A program made the translations under genes and the position numbers. Source: an uncultured Eubacterium sp. (GTDB lineage Bacteria > Bacillota > Clostridia > Lachnospirales > Lachnospiraceae). Taken from it: 15,695 bases of DNA. Of the stretch, positions 6,989 through 14,545 are shown in pieces. How positions within the stretch are numbered: position 1 is the first letter of the stretch; each line of letters begins with the position of its first letter. The notes beneath the pieces are model-generated. The model searched no databases and had not been told where the DNA came from. It saw nothing but the letters and a program-made list of their open reading frames with translations. The DNA lies in contig CAJUIH010000089.1 in the NCBI GenBank assembly GCA_910586045.1, positions 1-15,695 of the forward strand, given 5' to 3'.

Positions 6989-8233
6989 TTAAATCGATGC
7001 CGTAAAAGTCGTCGCCGCGCACAAAATCGCCGTAGTTAAAAAAAACAAAAGCACCGCATAAAACATTAATTTTAAATACAGTCCGGCAGACTGTCCAAGC
7101 GCCGCCACTGCCGCGCAGAACCGCTGATCCGATACCGGCTCCATCAGCGCTGCCAGCCCGCGGTACAGCAGCAAAAACACCGCAATTTTCACCAGCGGCA
7201 AAAAACTGATCACAAGCAGCACGATCAATGCCGCAACACCGACGCTGTTTTTAATCAGCATCGCCGAACCGGCAAGTATTTCCGTGACCGAGTTCATAAT
7301 CTGCCCAAACCCCGGTATCACACGAACCGCGTCTACAACCGTACTGCGCTTTAGGCCATCCATTCCAGGCGCTAACAGCCCTTGTACGATATTCAGCCCG
7401 ATCACCGCTGTCGCTAAAATTTTCACACACCAATGCACAATATCCGCCAAAAGTCCGGCGATCCTTGAAAAACGCTGCTCCTCCATCATATGGTTGACCA
7501 ACTGCAGCACTAGCTGTACCTGCACAACCGGCAGCAATACTTTCGCAAAAACAGCATCGATACAATAAATAATAAGCAAAAGAAGCTGGTAATACGCACC
7601 CGCGCTGATACTCCCCGTAGAAAAAACCATACTGACGCAAAATACCGGCTGCAGCATCTGCATAAACTCCACGATTTTGGTAAAAAACTGCTCCACGATC
7701 CCGGTCATGAGCAAAAATAACCGTAAAATCAGCATCATTAAAATCAAATATACGCCCAAAAATCCAAGATTGGAAATATAGTTTTTCTGGATCGAAGACG
7801 TCATCTGCAGCAAAAGTGAAAATGCCGCTGCCAGCAGCAAAATCTGAATCAAAACCGCGCGGTTTTCCTTATAATCCCGAATCAAAATCTGCCCCAGTTT
7901 TTTTCCTATCGAAGAAAAGGAAACGGACAGGCCGTTGCGCATCAGGTCACGAATCAAACCGGAAAATGTAAGCTGCCCGAGATCCTCCTGGCGCATATAA
8001 GCATCCAGATCGGAAAGCCCCAGCTTTGCAAGCAAGTCCTGGGTTTCTTCCTGTATCGTAAGGCTGCCGTTTTTTAAATCGTCGGTTTTGTCCGCGCCTG
8101 GCTGCTCGCTTACCCCTATAGATCCGTTCCGGTCTGACTGCGCTTCTGCCCGGACCCGCTGGTGCAAAAATCCTGCGCAAATGCCCGCAGCGGCCCAGGC
8201 AAACAGCAGCCAAAAATACATCCGCTTTCTCAC
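6989..8233 (-). CDS. spoIIIAE: Stage III sporulation protein AE
   Basis: SpoIIIAE is the large polytopic membrane subunit of the SpoIIIA complex and is proposed to form the channel in the mother-cell membrane. The 414-residue protein starts with a signal-peptide-like segment (about 6-29, ending RVRAEA). A soluble region with LSDLDAYM and LTFSGLIRDLMRNG follows, then six or more hydrophobic helices to the C-terminus, including VIPGFGQIMNSVTEILAGS and KIAVFLLLYRGLAALMEPVSD. The start is GTG at 8231-8233, which shares bases with the TGA stop of spoIIIAD (GTGA overlap) and so suggests translational coupling. An ATG four codons later is an alternative. Confidence 0.94.
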   Translation of the reverse strand: MRKRMYFWLLFAWAAAGICAGFLHQRVRAEAQSDRNGSIGVSEQPGADKTDDLKNGSLTIQEETQDLLAKLGLSDLDAYMRQEDLGQLTFSGLIRDLMRNGLSVSFSSIGKKLGQILIRDYKENRAVLIQILLLAAAFSLLLQMTSSIQKNYISNLGFLGVYLILMMLILRLFLLMTGIVEQFFTKIVEFMQMLQPVFCVSMVFSTGSISAGAYYQLLLLIIYCIDAVFAKVLLPVVQVQLVLQLVNHMMEEQRFSRIAGLLADIVHWCVKILATAVIGLNIVQGLLAPGMDGLKRSTVVDAVRVIPGFGQIMNSVTEILAGSAMLIKNSVGVAALIVLLVISFLPLVKIAVFLLLYRGLAALMEPVSDQRFCAAVAALGQSAGLYLKLMFYAVLLFFLTTAILCAATTFTASI

Positions 8234-8613
8234 AGCACTTCCCCGATCATCTCTACCAGCGCCATTAGCACCGGAAAACTTAAAAATAAAATGGATATCC
8301 GCGCGAACAATTCAATTTGCCCGGATACGGCACTATATCCCGCGTCCTTGCAAAGATCGGACGCAAACTGGGTAATATAGGTAATGCCCAGCATCTTTAA
8401 AATCGTATCCAGATATACGCCGTCTATGTTCACAAGCGCCTGTAGCTGCTGCAGATATCCGAAAACAGTCTGCAGCCTGGACAGTATATAGAGAAAGATA
8501 CAGACACAGACAGACATGCTCAAAAAAAGGCTGTATTCCGGTTTCGTCTGTTTCAGCATCAGGGCAAGCAATACCCCGCCGATTCCAAGGACCGCGATTT
8601 TTAAAATATCCAT
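8230..8613 (-). CDS. spoIIIAD: Stage III sporulation protein AD
   Basis: This 127-residue membrane protein has the family's usual length and pattern. There are N-terminal helices at about 4-20 and 28-46, an amphipathic middle with VYLDTILKMLGITYITQFASDLCKDAGYSA (given as a conserved region in parts of the family), and a C-terminal helix with FPVLMALVEMI. It is one of two small membrane subunits (with SpoIIIAC) of the SpoIIIA complex. It follows spoIIIAC by 17 nt and overlaps spoIIIAE by four bases. Confidence 0.94.
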   Translation of the reverse strand: MDILKIAVLGIGGVLLALMLKQTKPEYSLFLSMSVCVCIFLYILSRLQTVFGYLQQLQALVNIDGVYLDTILKMLGITYITQFASDLCKDAGYSAVSGQIELFARISILFLSFPVLMALVEMIGEVL

Positions 8614-8630
8614 CCAACCACCCCGCTTCC

Positions 8631-8825
8631 TTACAATGCAAACAATGACTGCATCGTTTCAAATAAATCGTATATATACGGCACAATCCAAAACAGCACA
8701 ATCATCAGCCCTGCAAGACTGATTAAAAATGCATGTTCCTCCCGCCCGCTGTGTTTTAATACCTGGCTTAACACCGTTACGATAATCCCGACTGCCGCGA
8801 TTTTAAAAATTAAGTTTACACTCAT
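8631..8825 (-). CDS. spoIIIAC: Stage III sporulation protein AC
   Basis: A 64-residue, two-helix membrane protein (helices about 5-22 and 32-50), the normal size for SpoIIIAC. The motif QVLKHSGREEHAFLISLAG between and into the second helix is characteristic. The frame is open upstream to 8858, but ATG at 8825 has AGGAGAGG just before it and gives the family start MSVNLIFKIAAVG. It acts as a small subunit of the SpoIIIA channel. Confidence 0.94.
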   Translation of the reverse strand: MSVNLIFKIAAVGIIVTVLSQVLKHSGREEHAFLISLAGLMIVLFWIVPYIYDLFETMQSLFAL

Positions 8826-8870
8826 ATCCTCTCCTGTCCCGATCCGAATCCGCCCCATGGTGCGTTTCTT

Positions 8871-9389
8871 CTATAATAATAAAATCATAGAGCCAAGCCC
8901 TGCCGTATAGCACAGGCAGCAGCATAATTTCCGGCGTACGTCAAATTCCCTCTGACGGGTTTTCAGCAGGAAATCCATTTTTTTCTGCCCAAACCGCAGC
9001 ATCTGCAGCGCGGATTCAAGAGACGTATAAGAAAACGCCTCCCCAGCCCGCAGCAATACCTGGTAGGATTCCCCGGTCAGCGCAAGCTGCCTTTTATATT
9101 GTGCGCAGACACTTTTCCACAGCAGGGGGAGATCTGCCTGCTGGTTATCCCCCATCCTGCGGCCGGCTTCCGCCAAAATCTCCCCAAACGGCGCGCTTTG
9201 ACGGCCCGCTAAATGGGCAAGCAGATCCGGCAGCGGACAGCGGCTGTACGTAATTTCCCCCTCCATGGCCGCAAGCAGGCCCAAAAGCTGTTCCATCTGG
9301 CGCAGTTCCAGACGAAGTCCCCGCACAAAGGAATATGCCATGCCGCTGGACGCAAGCAGGATCAGGATACATCCTGACAGCTTTAACAT
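8871..9389 (-). CDS. spoIIIAB: Stage III sporulation protein AB
   Basis: This 172-residue protein has an N-terminal membrane helix (about 3-21), a helical soluble domain (RQMEQLLGLLAAMEGEITY, then a PFGEILAEAG segment) and a C-terminal helix. It resembles type II secretion protein F in fold and is thought to link the SpoIIIAA ATPase to the membrane complex. A run of cysteines (CCCCLC) before the last helix is unusual to the eye. It overlaps the end of spoIIIAA by seven bases, with AGGAG five bases before the ATG. Confidence 0.93.
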   Translation of the reverse strand: MLKLSGCILILLASSGMAYSFVRGLRLELRQMEQLLGLLAAMEGEITYSRCPLPDLLAHLAGRQSAPFGEILAEAGRRMGDNQQADLPLLWKSVCAQYKRQLALTGESYQVLLRAGEAFSYTSLESALQMLRFGQKKMDFLLKTRQREFDVRRKLCCCLCYTAGLGSMILLL

Positions 9390-10336
9390 ACAATCTCCTG
9401 CTTTGCGTTATAGAGGCGGTAACGGCGCTGTCCGTTTTCTTCCTGGTCAATCACTAAAAACCGTTCAAAATATTCCTGCTCCAAAAATTCCCGCAGCACC
9501 GGTTTTTTCTTTACTTCCTCCAAATCCGCCGCATGGACGGATCCAAGAATGCTGCAGCCGCAGTGAACCGCATAAGCGACGGCCTGTACGTCTTCTTTGG
9601 AGCCTAGCTCATCTACGGCTACCACCTGCGGGGACATCGTACGGATCAACAGCATCATGCCGCTGGATTTTGGACAGCCGTCCAGTACATCGGTACGCAT
9701 GCCGACATCATTTTGCGGGATTCCGCGGTAACACCCGGCCAGTTCCGACCGTTCGTCTACGACACTGACCTTTAGCCCGTCATGTTCTTTGCTCCCATCC
9801 GACAAAAGCCGGATCAGATCCCGCAGCAGCGTCGTTTTTCCCCTTCCCGGCGGAGAGATCAGCAGCGTATTATAAATACCGGACTGCTTATGCGATGGAT
9901 GCCGATATAAATGGGAAATCAGACGGCCCGCGCATTCTTTTTTTTCATGGCTGATGCGGATATTCATATACGAAATATTCCGGATCGTCTGCATCCATCC
10001 CTCATGCAGTACGGCCTGTCCGCTCAATCCGATTCTATGGCCCCCTTCGATCGTAATAAACCCGTTGCGCAGTTCTTCTTCAAACGCAAACAGGGAATAG
10101 CGGCTGATAAACACCAGCATATCGCTGATATCCTGCATGCTGACCAGGTACGCATCCTTACTGTCCTTTGTCAGATATCCCGGGCGCATACTGAAAAAAA
10201 ACTCCTTGCACTGCGCCAAAAAGATCATCGGCTGGCAGACGCGGATCCGGATTTCCTCGATCCCGTCCAGTGCCTGGAACGCGGCGCGAAGCTCGTTTCG
10301 AATATGTAATGGAAATATTTTTAATATGTGTTCGAT
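9383..10336 (-). CDS. spoIIIAA: Stage III sporulation protein AA, ATPase; probable ATC start
   Basis: SpoIIIAA is the mother-cell ATPase of the SpoIIIA channel, related to secretion ATPases. Walker A SPPGRGKT lies at about 161-168, followed by VSVVDERSELAG, a Walker B-like VVAVDELGS, and the HCGCSILGSVHA segment. The first in-frame ATG is at 10228, but family sequence clearly begins earlier: IFPLHIRNEL and GIEEIRIRVCQPMIF lie upstream of it. Between the upstream in-frame stop and that ATG there is no ATG, GTG or TTG. The best start is ATC at 10334-10336, seven bases after the purine-rich AAAGGGGG, giving 317 residues and an N-terminus xEHILKIFPLHIR like relatives. An ATT two codons earlier is too close to the ribosome site. 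First gene of the operon; a SigE promoter is expected upstream but I could not place it. Confidence 0.9.
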   Translation of the reverse strand: MEHILKIFPLHIRNELRAAFQALDGIEEIRIRVCQPMIFLAQCKEFFFSMRPGYLTKDSKDAYLVSMQDISDMLVFISRYSLFAFEEELRNGFITIEGGHRIGLSGQAVLHEGWMQTIRNISYMNIRISHEKKECAGRLISHLYRHPSHKQSGIYNTLLISPPGRGKTTLLRDLIRLLSDGSKEHDGLKVSVVDERSELAGCYRGIPQNDVGMRTDVLDGCPKSSGMMLLIRTMSPQVVAVDELGSKEDVQAVAYAVHCGCSILGSVHAADLEEVKKKPVLREFLEQEYFERFLVIDQEENGQRRYRLYNAKQEIVC

Positions 10337-10485
10337 AAAAATTCCCCCTTTCCTTTGTACGGCCTGCTAAAAGCCGCGGCATCCTGCAAAAAAATTCCTG
10401 TTGGGTTTGGAGTTGTCCCATGACTATATATATGAATCTATGTCCTGTTTAGACCACTTTTCCTTAATAATTCTTTTGTAAGTTG

Positions 10486-10514
10486 TTGAATTTTTATTAT
10501 TTTTAACGTAAAAT
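10486..10514 (+). promoter_or_regulatory. Possible SigA-type promoter toward the MCP remnant
   Basis: TTGAAT at 10486-10491 and TAAAAT at 10509-10514 are 17 nt apart. The region is very AT-rich, so a chance match is quite possible. Confidence 0.35.
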
Positions 10515-10601
10515 GTTCTTATATATTTACAAACGTTCAAAATTGCATGTACAAAATAACCATCTATATATTCGGTGATTGAATATTGCACAATAAACCC
10601 G

Positions 10602-10655
10602 ATAAACGGCGGGCCAGAAACAAATGATATTGTGCTGAAATTTTACGCCGTTTAT
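10602..10655. repeat. 10-bp inverted repeat at the MCP breakpoint
   Basis: ATAAACGGCG at 10602-10611 is perfectly inverted as CGCCGTTTAT at 10646-10655, with 34 nt between. The right arm ends three bases before recognisable chemoreceptor coding sequence starts. The repeat may mark a deletion or insertion junction, or form a stem-loop in the leader. Confidence 0.5.
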
Positions 10656-10657
10656 AT

Positions 10658-11197
10658 ATCGCCGACATTTCCAGTGAAATAAACCTGCTTGCGCTAAACG
10701 CCTCCATCGAAGCCGCACGGGCCGGAGATATGGGCAAAGGATTTGCCGTTGTCGCGGGGGAAGTCGGAAAACTTGCGGACGAGACGACAAAAAGCATCCA
10801 TTCCATTCAGGAAACCGTCCTCAAAATTGAAGCCGCGTTTTCCGAACTGTCCGCAAACGGACAGGACCTTTTGGATTTTATCGACGAAAAAATCCAGCCG
10901 CAGTTAAATGGTTACTTAAAAACCGGGGAAGATTATTACGAATACTCCGACCATATTTCAAAAATGTCCGAGCTGATCCTGGAAATGATCAATGAGGTAC
11001 GCAATACCGTACAGAACGCGGATACCGGGATACAAAACGTAGAAAAAACGACCAATACTTCTTTAACGAATACCGTAGAAATCCAAGACAGCATCAAGGG
11101 CTGCTCCCAAGCGATGCTGGACACCAGCCAGACTTCCGTTCTGCTTGCGCAATTGGCGGATCAGTTGTCGCAGGCCGCGAATAAATTTGAGTCGTAA
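10658..11197 (+). pseudogene. 5'-truncated methyl-accepting chemotaxis protein
   Basis: From 10658 the frame encodes the highly conserved tip of the chemoreceptor signalling hairpin, INLLALNASIEAARAG followed by DMGKGFAVVAGEVGKLAD, and then the returning half of the coiled coil to a stop at 11197. The clostridial-type segment FIDEKIQPQLNGYL...GEDYYEYSDHI is present. The sensor domain, membrane helices, HAMP region and the whole first half of the signalling hairpin are missing. An in-frame stop lies at 10625-10627, no start codon or ribosome site precedes the conserved tip, and the first ATG (10730) lies inside it. This is a remnant, unlikely to signal. Its remaining codons are still clean, so the loss may be recent. 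Confidence 0.85.
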
Positions 11198-11211
11198 ACG
11201 TATACCCAGGA

Positions 11212-11235
11212 TTTTCGGGCACGGATGCCCGAAAA
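11212..11235. other. 10-bp stem-loop after the MCP remnant
   Basis: TTTTCGGGCA and TGCCCGAAAA form a perfect stem around CGGA. It lies 14 nt after the MCP stop codon. The T-run is on the 5' side and the A-run on the 3' side on both strands, so a classic terminator in the plus direction is not supported beyond the stem itself. Confidence 0.5.
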
Positions 11236-11268
11236 AGGAAGCTGCTGCGCCACGGCCGGCGCAGCAGC
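11231..11268 (-). terminator. Rho-independent terminator of the Na/Pi cotransporter gene
   Basis: GCTGCTGCGCC at 11241-11251 and GGCGCAGCAGC at 11258-11268 form an 11-bp perfect GC-rich stem around a six-base loop. On the minus strand the stem is followed by TTCCTTTTTC. It lies 32 nt after the stop codon of the cotransporter gene. Confidence 0.8.
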
Positions 11269-11300
11269 CTGCGATCGTTCGGCACCGCAGTCCGATACCG

Positions 11301-12980
11301 TCACACGGTAAAATACCCGTACAACCCCTGCCCGGCCGCCGCGTCCGCAATATTCGCGCAATTGTTCGCCATACGGTCGAGCGTATTTAAAATCCGGTTA
11401 AACGGTTTCGTCAGTTTGGCGCTGCATTTTCCTTTGGAAACGCGGTTCATATGCTCCTTGCGCATATGCAGGCTGATATCGTACAGCTTCCCTTTTTTCT
11501 TATGGATTTTCCCGGCCCTCTCACAATCGCCGTTTTTCACCATCAAAACGGATTCCTGATACATGTCTGAAACAAGGCACAGCGCCTTTTGCAGGTCTTT
11601 CATAGCGTCTTTGGAATATTTATAGTTATGTTCCAAACGTTCGCCGATCGAATCCGTCATTTCACGGCCCAAAGAAGCCATACGGTCAAGGTCGCTCATC
11701 AAATACATCATCCCCGCCGCTTCGTTTGTCTGCTCCTCACTCATACTGCCCGCGGAAAATAATTCCGCCAGATAATCCATAATATGTTCATTGAGCGTAC
11801 GTACATCGTCGGACTTTTTCAAAACCGGAATAAGCGCCGCCCCATCCTCCGTCAAAATAGAGCCCGAAATATCTTCCAGCAGCTCCCCCGTCATCCTGCT
11901 GCAGCGAACTACCTCTTGTGCCGCAAGATGCAGGGCTGCCGCGGGCTGTGCCGTCAATTTGCTGTCCAAATACAAAGGATCCGACGCAAGCTGCAAAGAT
12001 TTAGGGCTTTCCCGTACCAGCCTGGATACCATTTTGACCATAAAAGGCAGCAGCGGCGTCCAAATCACTGTCATGACCAGATTAAACATCGTATGCGCAT
12101 TCGCAATCTGCCTGGAAATCACTTCCACCTGCGGCCCCGCGGGGGAAATCCACGTAATAAAAGCGGCATATGGACGGACAAACCAGATAAACAACAGGCA
12201 GCCGGACAGGTTAAAGATACAGTGCGCCAAAGCGGTGCGTTTTGCGTCCTTTGCCTGCCCGATACTTGCTAAAAGCGCCGTAATGGTCGTCCCGACATTA
12301 TCCCCGAGCAAAAACGGGATTGCCCCCGCAAGGCCCAGAATGCTCGTAACCCCGTCCGGCCCTGGCTGCTGCGCAAAATTCTGCAAAACGGCAATCGTAG
12401 CCGAACTGCTCTGGACCACCAGCGTCATCACCGTACCCGCCAGTACGCCAAGAGCCGGAATACCGGACACCCGGTCGATCACAGATAAAAAAAACGGACT
12501 CGAAGCCAGCGGTTTCATAACATCCCCCATCGTTTCGATCCCAAGAAATAAAAGCCCGAACGCAAATACCGTCTGCCCTATATTGACAGCCTTTTCGCTT
12601 TTCGCGATATAGGAAACGGCAAATCCCGCAAAAATAAAAAGGAAAATATAATCACTGATTTTAAACGCGATTACCTGAGCCGTCATGGTCGTACCAATAT
12701 TTGCCCCCAATATAATGGAAATCGACTGCGGCAGCGTCATCAGCCCAGCGCTTACAAAACCAATCGCCATAACCGTCGTCGCGCTGCTGCTTTGGAGAAC
12801 CGCGGTTGTAAGCGCACCCGCAAGCACGCCCATAAGCGGATTTTTCGTTAGCAGCGCAAGGATGCTTTTCATCTTTTCACCGGCTGCTTTCTGGAGGCAT
12901 TCACTCATCATATTCATTCCGAAAATAAAAACCGCCAGCCCGCCGAGCAAACCGAATATAATCTGTAAGGTGCTTTCCAT
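11301..12980 (-). CDS. Na/Pi cotransporter family protein with PhoU-like tail
   Basis: This 559-residue membrane protein belongs to the NptA/YjbB-type sodium-phosphate cotransporters. Two repeated halves carry the signature QSSSAT: Q63-T69 with ALTTAVLQSSSATT, and Q190 onward with TLVVQSSSATIAV. Each is followed by a G(A/D)N(I/V)GTT segment. After the membrane part (to about 350) comes a soluble helical domain of about 180 residues that resembles PhoU. The frame is open to 13052, but ATG at 12980 has AAGGAG six bases upstream and yields the family start MESTLQIIFGLLGGLAVFIFGM. It stands alone with its own terminator. The role is phosphate movement coupled to sodium; direction in vivo is not certain for bacterial members. 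No Pho box was recognised upstream. Confidence 0.92.
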   Translation of the reverse strand: MESTLQIIFGLLGGLAVFIFGMNMMSECLQKAAGEKMKSILALLTKNPLMGVLAGALTTAVLQSSSATTVMAIGFVSAGLMTLPQSISIILGANIGTTMTAQVIAFKISDYIFLFIFAGFAVSYIAKSEKAVNIGQTVFAFGLLFLGIETMGDVMKPLASSPFFLSVIDRVSGIPALGVLAGTVMTLVVQSSSATIAVLQNFAQQPGPDGVTSILGLAGAIPFLLGDNVGTTITALLASIGQAKDAKRTALAHCIFNLSGCLLFIWFVRPYAAFITWISPAGPQVEVISRQIANAHTMFNLVMTVIWTPLLPFMVKMVSRLVRESPKSLQLASDPLYLDSKLTAQPAAALHLAAQEVVRCSRMTGELLEDISGSILTEDGAALIPVLKKSDDVRTLNEHIMDYLAELFSAGSMSEEQTNEAAGMMYLMSDLDRMASLGREMTDSIGERLEHNYKYSKDAMKDLQKALCLVSDMYQESVLMVKNGDCERAGKIHKKKGKLYDISLHMRKEHMNRVSKGKCSAKLTKPFNRILNTLDRMANNCANIADAAAGQGLYGYFTV

Positions 12981-13138
12981 ATCATACTCCTTTTTGTTCT
13001 TTTCAACTGCCCGCAAAACCACTGAGCACATAATCAGTATGCCCCAGTGCAATCCACCTTATCCAATCCATACCGCCGGAAAGATCCGCACCGTTCCTCC
13101 AGGAATCCATATTCAAAATAACCGCGCAAAAAATAAAA

Positions 13139-13177
13139 AACACCCGTAAGACTATGTATCATTGTCTTACGAGTGTT
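13139..13177 (-). terminator. Bidirectional-type terminator after rpsU
   Basis: A 14-bp stem with one mismatch (13139-13152 with 13164-13177) around an 11-base loop. On the minus strand it is followed by TTTTTTATTTTTT, on the plus strand by TTTTGTTTTT, so it can work in both directions. It ends the rpsU transcript. Confidence 0.88.
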
Positions 13178-13242
13178 TTTGTTTTTAACAGTTACTTTCC
13201 AGTTGCTTGAAAGCTACATGACATAGCAAAGTGCAATTACAA

Positions 13243-13419
13243 TTAGTTATATTTACGTTTTCTGGCAGCTTCGGATTTCTTCTTACGTCGAACACTTGGT
13301 TTTTCATAATGTTCTCTTTTACGAATTTCCTGCTGAATTCCTGCTTTTGCACAATTTCTTTTGAATCTGCGCAAAGCGGAATCCAATGTCTCATTCTCTT
13401 TTACGATTACATTTGACAT
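13243..13419 (-). CDS. rpsU: 30S ribosomal protein S21
   Basis: A 58-residue, very basic protein starting MSNVIVKENETLDSALRRFKRNCAKAG (shown here only as the family start; key parts are LDSALRRFKR and KPSVRRKKK). It matches bacterial S21 in length and throughout. S21 binds the 30S platform near the 3' end of 16S rRNA and helps initiation. A GGAG lies close to the ATG and AGGTG slightly further, so the ribosome site is compact. It has its own promoter and terminator, so it is monocistronic here. A longer open frame on the same strand (13185-13394) is a shadow. Confidence 0.96.
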   Translation of the reverse strand: MSNVIVKENETLDSALRRFKRNCAKAGIQQEIRKREHYEKPSVRRKKKSEAARKRKYN

Positions 13420-13494
13420 AACTCCACACCTAACCTCCCTCCAGCCGCGTATTGTGCATTCAACTGTTAGGTTATTTTTTTAGCACTAGAAAAT

Positions 13495-13522
13495 ATTATA
13501 TCATAATTTTTCCATCCGTCAA
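13495..13522 (-). promoter_or_regulatory. SigA-type promoter of rpsU
   Basis: On the minus strand TTGACG (13517-13522) and TATAAT (13495-13500) are 16 nt apart, and TGA directly before TATAAT makes an extended -10. The transcript would have a leader of about 70 nt before the rpsU ATG. Confidence 0.82.
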
Positions 13523-13642
13523 GTGATTCTAACAATTTTTCAACCAAAAAAATTTTTTATTTTTCTGCAAGGATTTCCGATGTCCAATCGTATCTATTAT
13601 AGAAGCTCAAAAAACAAGCCAAATAAAAGGAGGAATTTCAAA

Positions 13643-13879
13643 ATGAAATTCGTTAAAAATTGGAAAAAACAGGCCGCAGCAGTGATGGCGGCGATTATGC
13701 TGACAGGAAGCCTTACGATGCCGGCCATGGCGCATGGACACGGAAGCAGTCACCACAGCAGCTACAGCGGAACGTATTGTTCCTACCATGGAACATACCA
13801 CAGCAAAAAAACCAACTGCTCCAAATACTGCACCGTCCATAAAACAACCCACGCAAATGGGAAACGGCACCATCATTAA
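13643..13879 (+). CDS. Small secreted His/Cys-rich protein, function unknown
   Basis: A 78-residue protein with a clear signal peptide: basic KFVKNWKKQ, hydrophobic AAAVMAAIML, and a likely cut after MPAMA (residue 30). The mature 48-residue part holds 11 histidines (H31, 33, 37, 38, 49, 53, 66, 70, 76-78) and three cysteines (C46, C59, C63), and ends RHHH. Such a composition suggests binding of zinc, copper or nickel outside the cell, which is inference. AAAAGGAGG lies nine bases before the ATG; the frame is open further upstream but without a better start. I recognise no family. It is followed by a long hairpin and then the sigma / anti-sigma pair, whose anti-sigma also ends in a His/Cys cluster. 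Confidence 0.8.
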   Translation: MKFVKNWKKQAAAVMAAIMLTGSLTMPAMAHGHGSSHHSSYSGTYCSYHGTYHSKKTNCSKYCTVHKTTHANGKRHHH

Positions 13880-13920
13880 GATCCATTCCCGCAATCAGTC
13901 GATCTGATTTGTTCTCTGAC

Positions 13921-13965
13921 ATAAGGGCAATGCATGGAATAAGCAAATTCCTGCATTGCCCTTAT
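13921..13965. terminator. Long perfect stem-loop between the His-rich gene and the sigma gene
   Basis: A 14-bp perfect stem (13921-13934 with 13952-13965) continues after a single bulged T into a 5-bp stem (13936-13940 with 13947-13951) around the loop AAGCAA. It lies 41 nt after the stop codon of the His-rich gene and probably ends its transcript, although no T-tract follows. Its 3' arm covers the -35 box proposed for the sigma gene. Confidence 0.55.
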
Positions 13966-13984
13966 GCGCGATTTATGATAGTAT
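13956..13984 (+). promoter_or_regulatory. Possible promoter of the sigma / anti-sigma operon
   Basis: TTGCCC at 13956-13961 and TAGTAT at 13979-13984 are 17 nt apart. The match is fair, not strong. The -35 box lies inside the 3' arm of the stem-loop at 13921-13965. Confidence 0.45.
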
Positions 13985-14000
13985 AAAAGGCAGGATTCCC

Positions 14001-14018
14001 GCCGGAACCGGTTCCGGC
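14001..14018. promoter_or_regulatory. 18-bp perfect palindrome, operator candidate
   Basis: GCCGGAACCGGTTCCGGC reads the same on both strands. It lies just downstream of the proposed -10 box and 42 nt before the sigma-gene start, a position suited to a repressor or to a cis-acting RNA hairpin. No regulator is known from the sequence. Confidence 0.5.
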
Positions 14019-14059
14019 CAATCTGATTTTGCCAATAAGTGCAGGGGGTGACGCAACAG

Positions 14060-14545
14060 GTGCGGAGTGAGGGGGAAGTAAACCGTGCAGTGGAAGTGTA
14101 TGCGGATCTGGTGAAACGTATCTGCTTTTACTATTTAAAAAACCGTGCAGATACGGAAGATGTTTTTCAAAAAGTTTTCTTAAAATATATGCTGCATGAA
14201 GAAGTATTTCAAAGCGGCGATCATGAAAAGGCGTGGATGCTCCGTGTAACCATAAATGCCTGCAAAGATCATCTGAAAAGTTTTTTTCGGCATAATACGG
14301 TTCCTTTGGAAACAATCACCGAACTAGAAGCAGAGATCCCGGAAGACCACAGAGAAGTGCTGGAAGCAGTGCTGGCCCTGCCTGTCAAATACAAAGATCC
14401 GATTTATCTGCATTATTATGAGGGATACACGGCAGCCGAAATAGGCAAAATTCTTGGTAAAAAAGAAAATACCGTTTATTCCCTGCTGTCCAGGGGGAGA
14501 GGAATATTAAAGGAAAAACTGGGAGGTGAAGGGCTTGGCAAATAA
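14060..14545 (+). CDS. ECF-type sigma-70 family RNA polymerase sigma factor
   Basis: This 161-residue protein has the two domains of an ECF sigma factor. Region 2 has YADLVKRICFYYLKNRADTEDVFQKVFLKY and HEKAWMLRVTINACKDHLKS in sequence (about 12-75). Region 4 (about 105-155) has PIYLHYYEGYTAAEIGKIL and the recognition part KENTVYSLLSRGRG. No ATG is available. GTG at 14060 has AGGGGGTG nine bases upstream; GTG codons at 14039 and 14048 are in frame but badly spaced. The end overlaps the next gene, an RsgI-like membrane anti-sigma factor, so the two form a regulator pair with coupled translation. It would direct polymerase to an unknown regulon, possibly including its own operon. Confidence 0.92.
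   Translation: MRSEGEVNRAVEVYADLVKRICFYYLKNRADTEDVFQKVFLKYMLHEEVFQSGDHEKAWMLRVTINACKDHLKSFFRHNTVPLETITELEAEIPEDHREVLEAVLALPVKYKDPIYLHYYEGYTAAEIGKILGKKENTVYSLLSRGRGILKEKLGGEGLGK

Larger units (their letters stand above)
10337..10657. other. AT-rich intergenic region between spoIIIAA and the MCP remnant
   Basis: No intact gene is visible in these 320 bases. On the minus strand this must hold the spoIIIA promoter; a TTCATATATATAGTC stretch near 10420-10435 vaguely recalls a SigE -35 element, but no convincing -10 follows. On the plus strand there is a SigA-like promoter (10486-10514) and a SigD/FliA-like -10 motif CCCGATAA at 10598-10605, with TGAA 14 nt upstream. Both point at the chemotaxis remnant that follows. 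Confidence 0.5.

Noticed and set aside
11784..12612. Long plus-strand frames (up to 273 codons) opposite the Na/Pi cotransporter gene
   Set aside because: They are mirror frames of a clear coding gene, without ribosome sites or family features.
13185..13394. 69-codon minus-strand frame over rpsU
   Set aside because: The S21 protein is encoded in another frame of the same strand (13243-13419) and accounts for the region.
14003..14040. GGAAC in the palindrome as an ECF-type -35 box for autoregulation
   Set aside because: No CGTC-like -10 is found 16-17 nt downstream, and the motif is explained by the palindrome.
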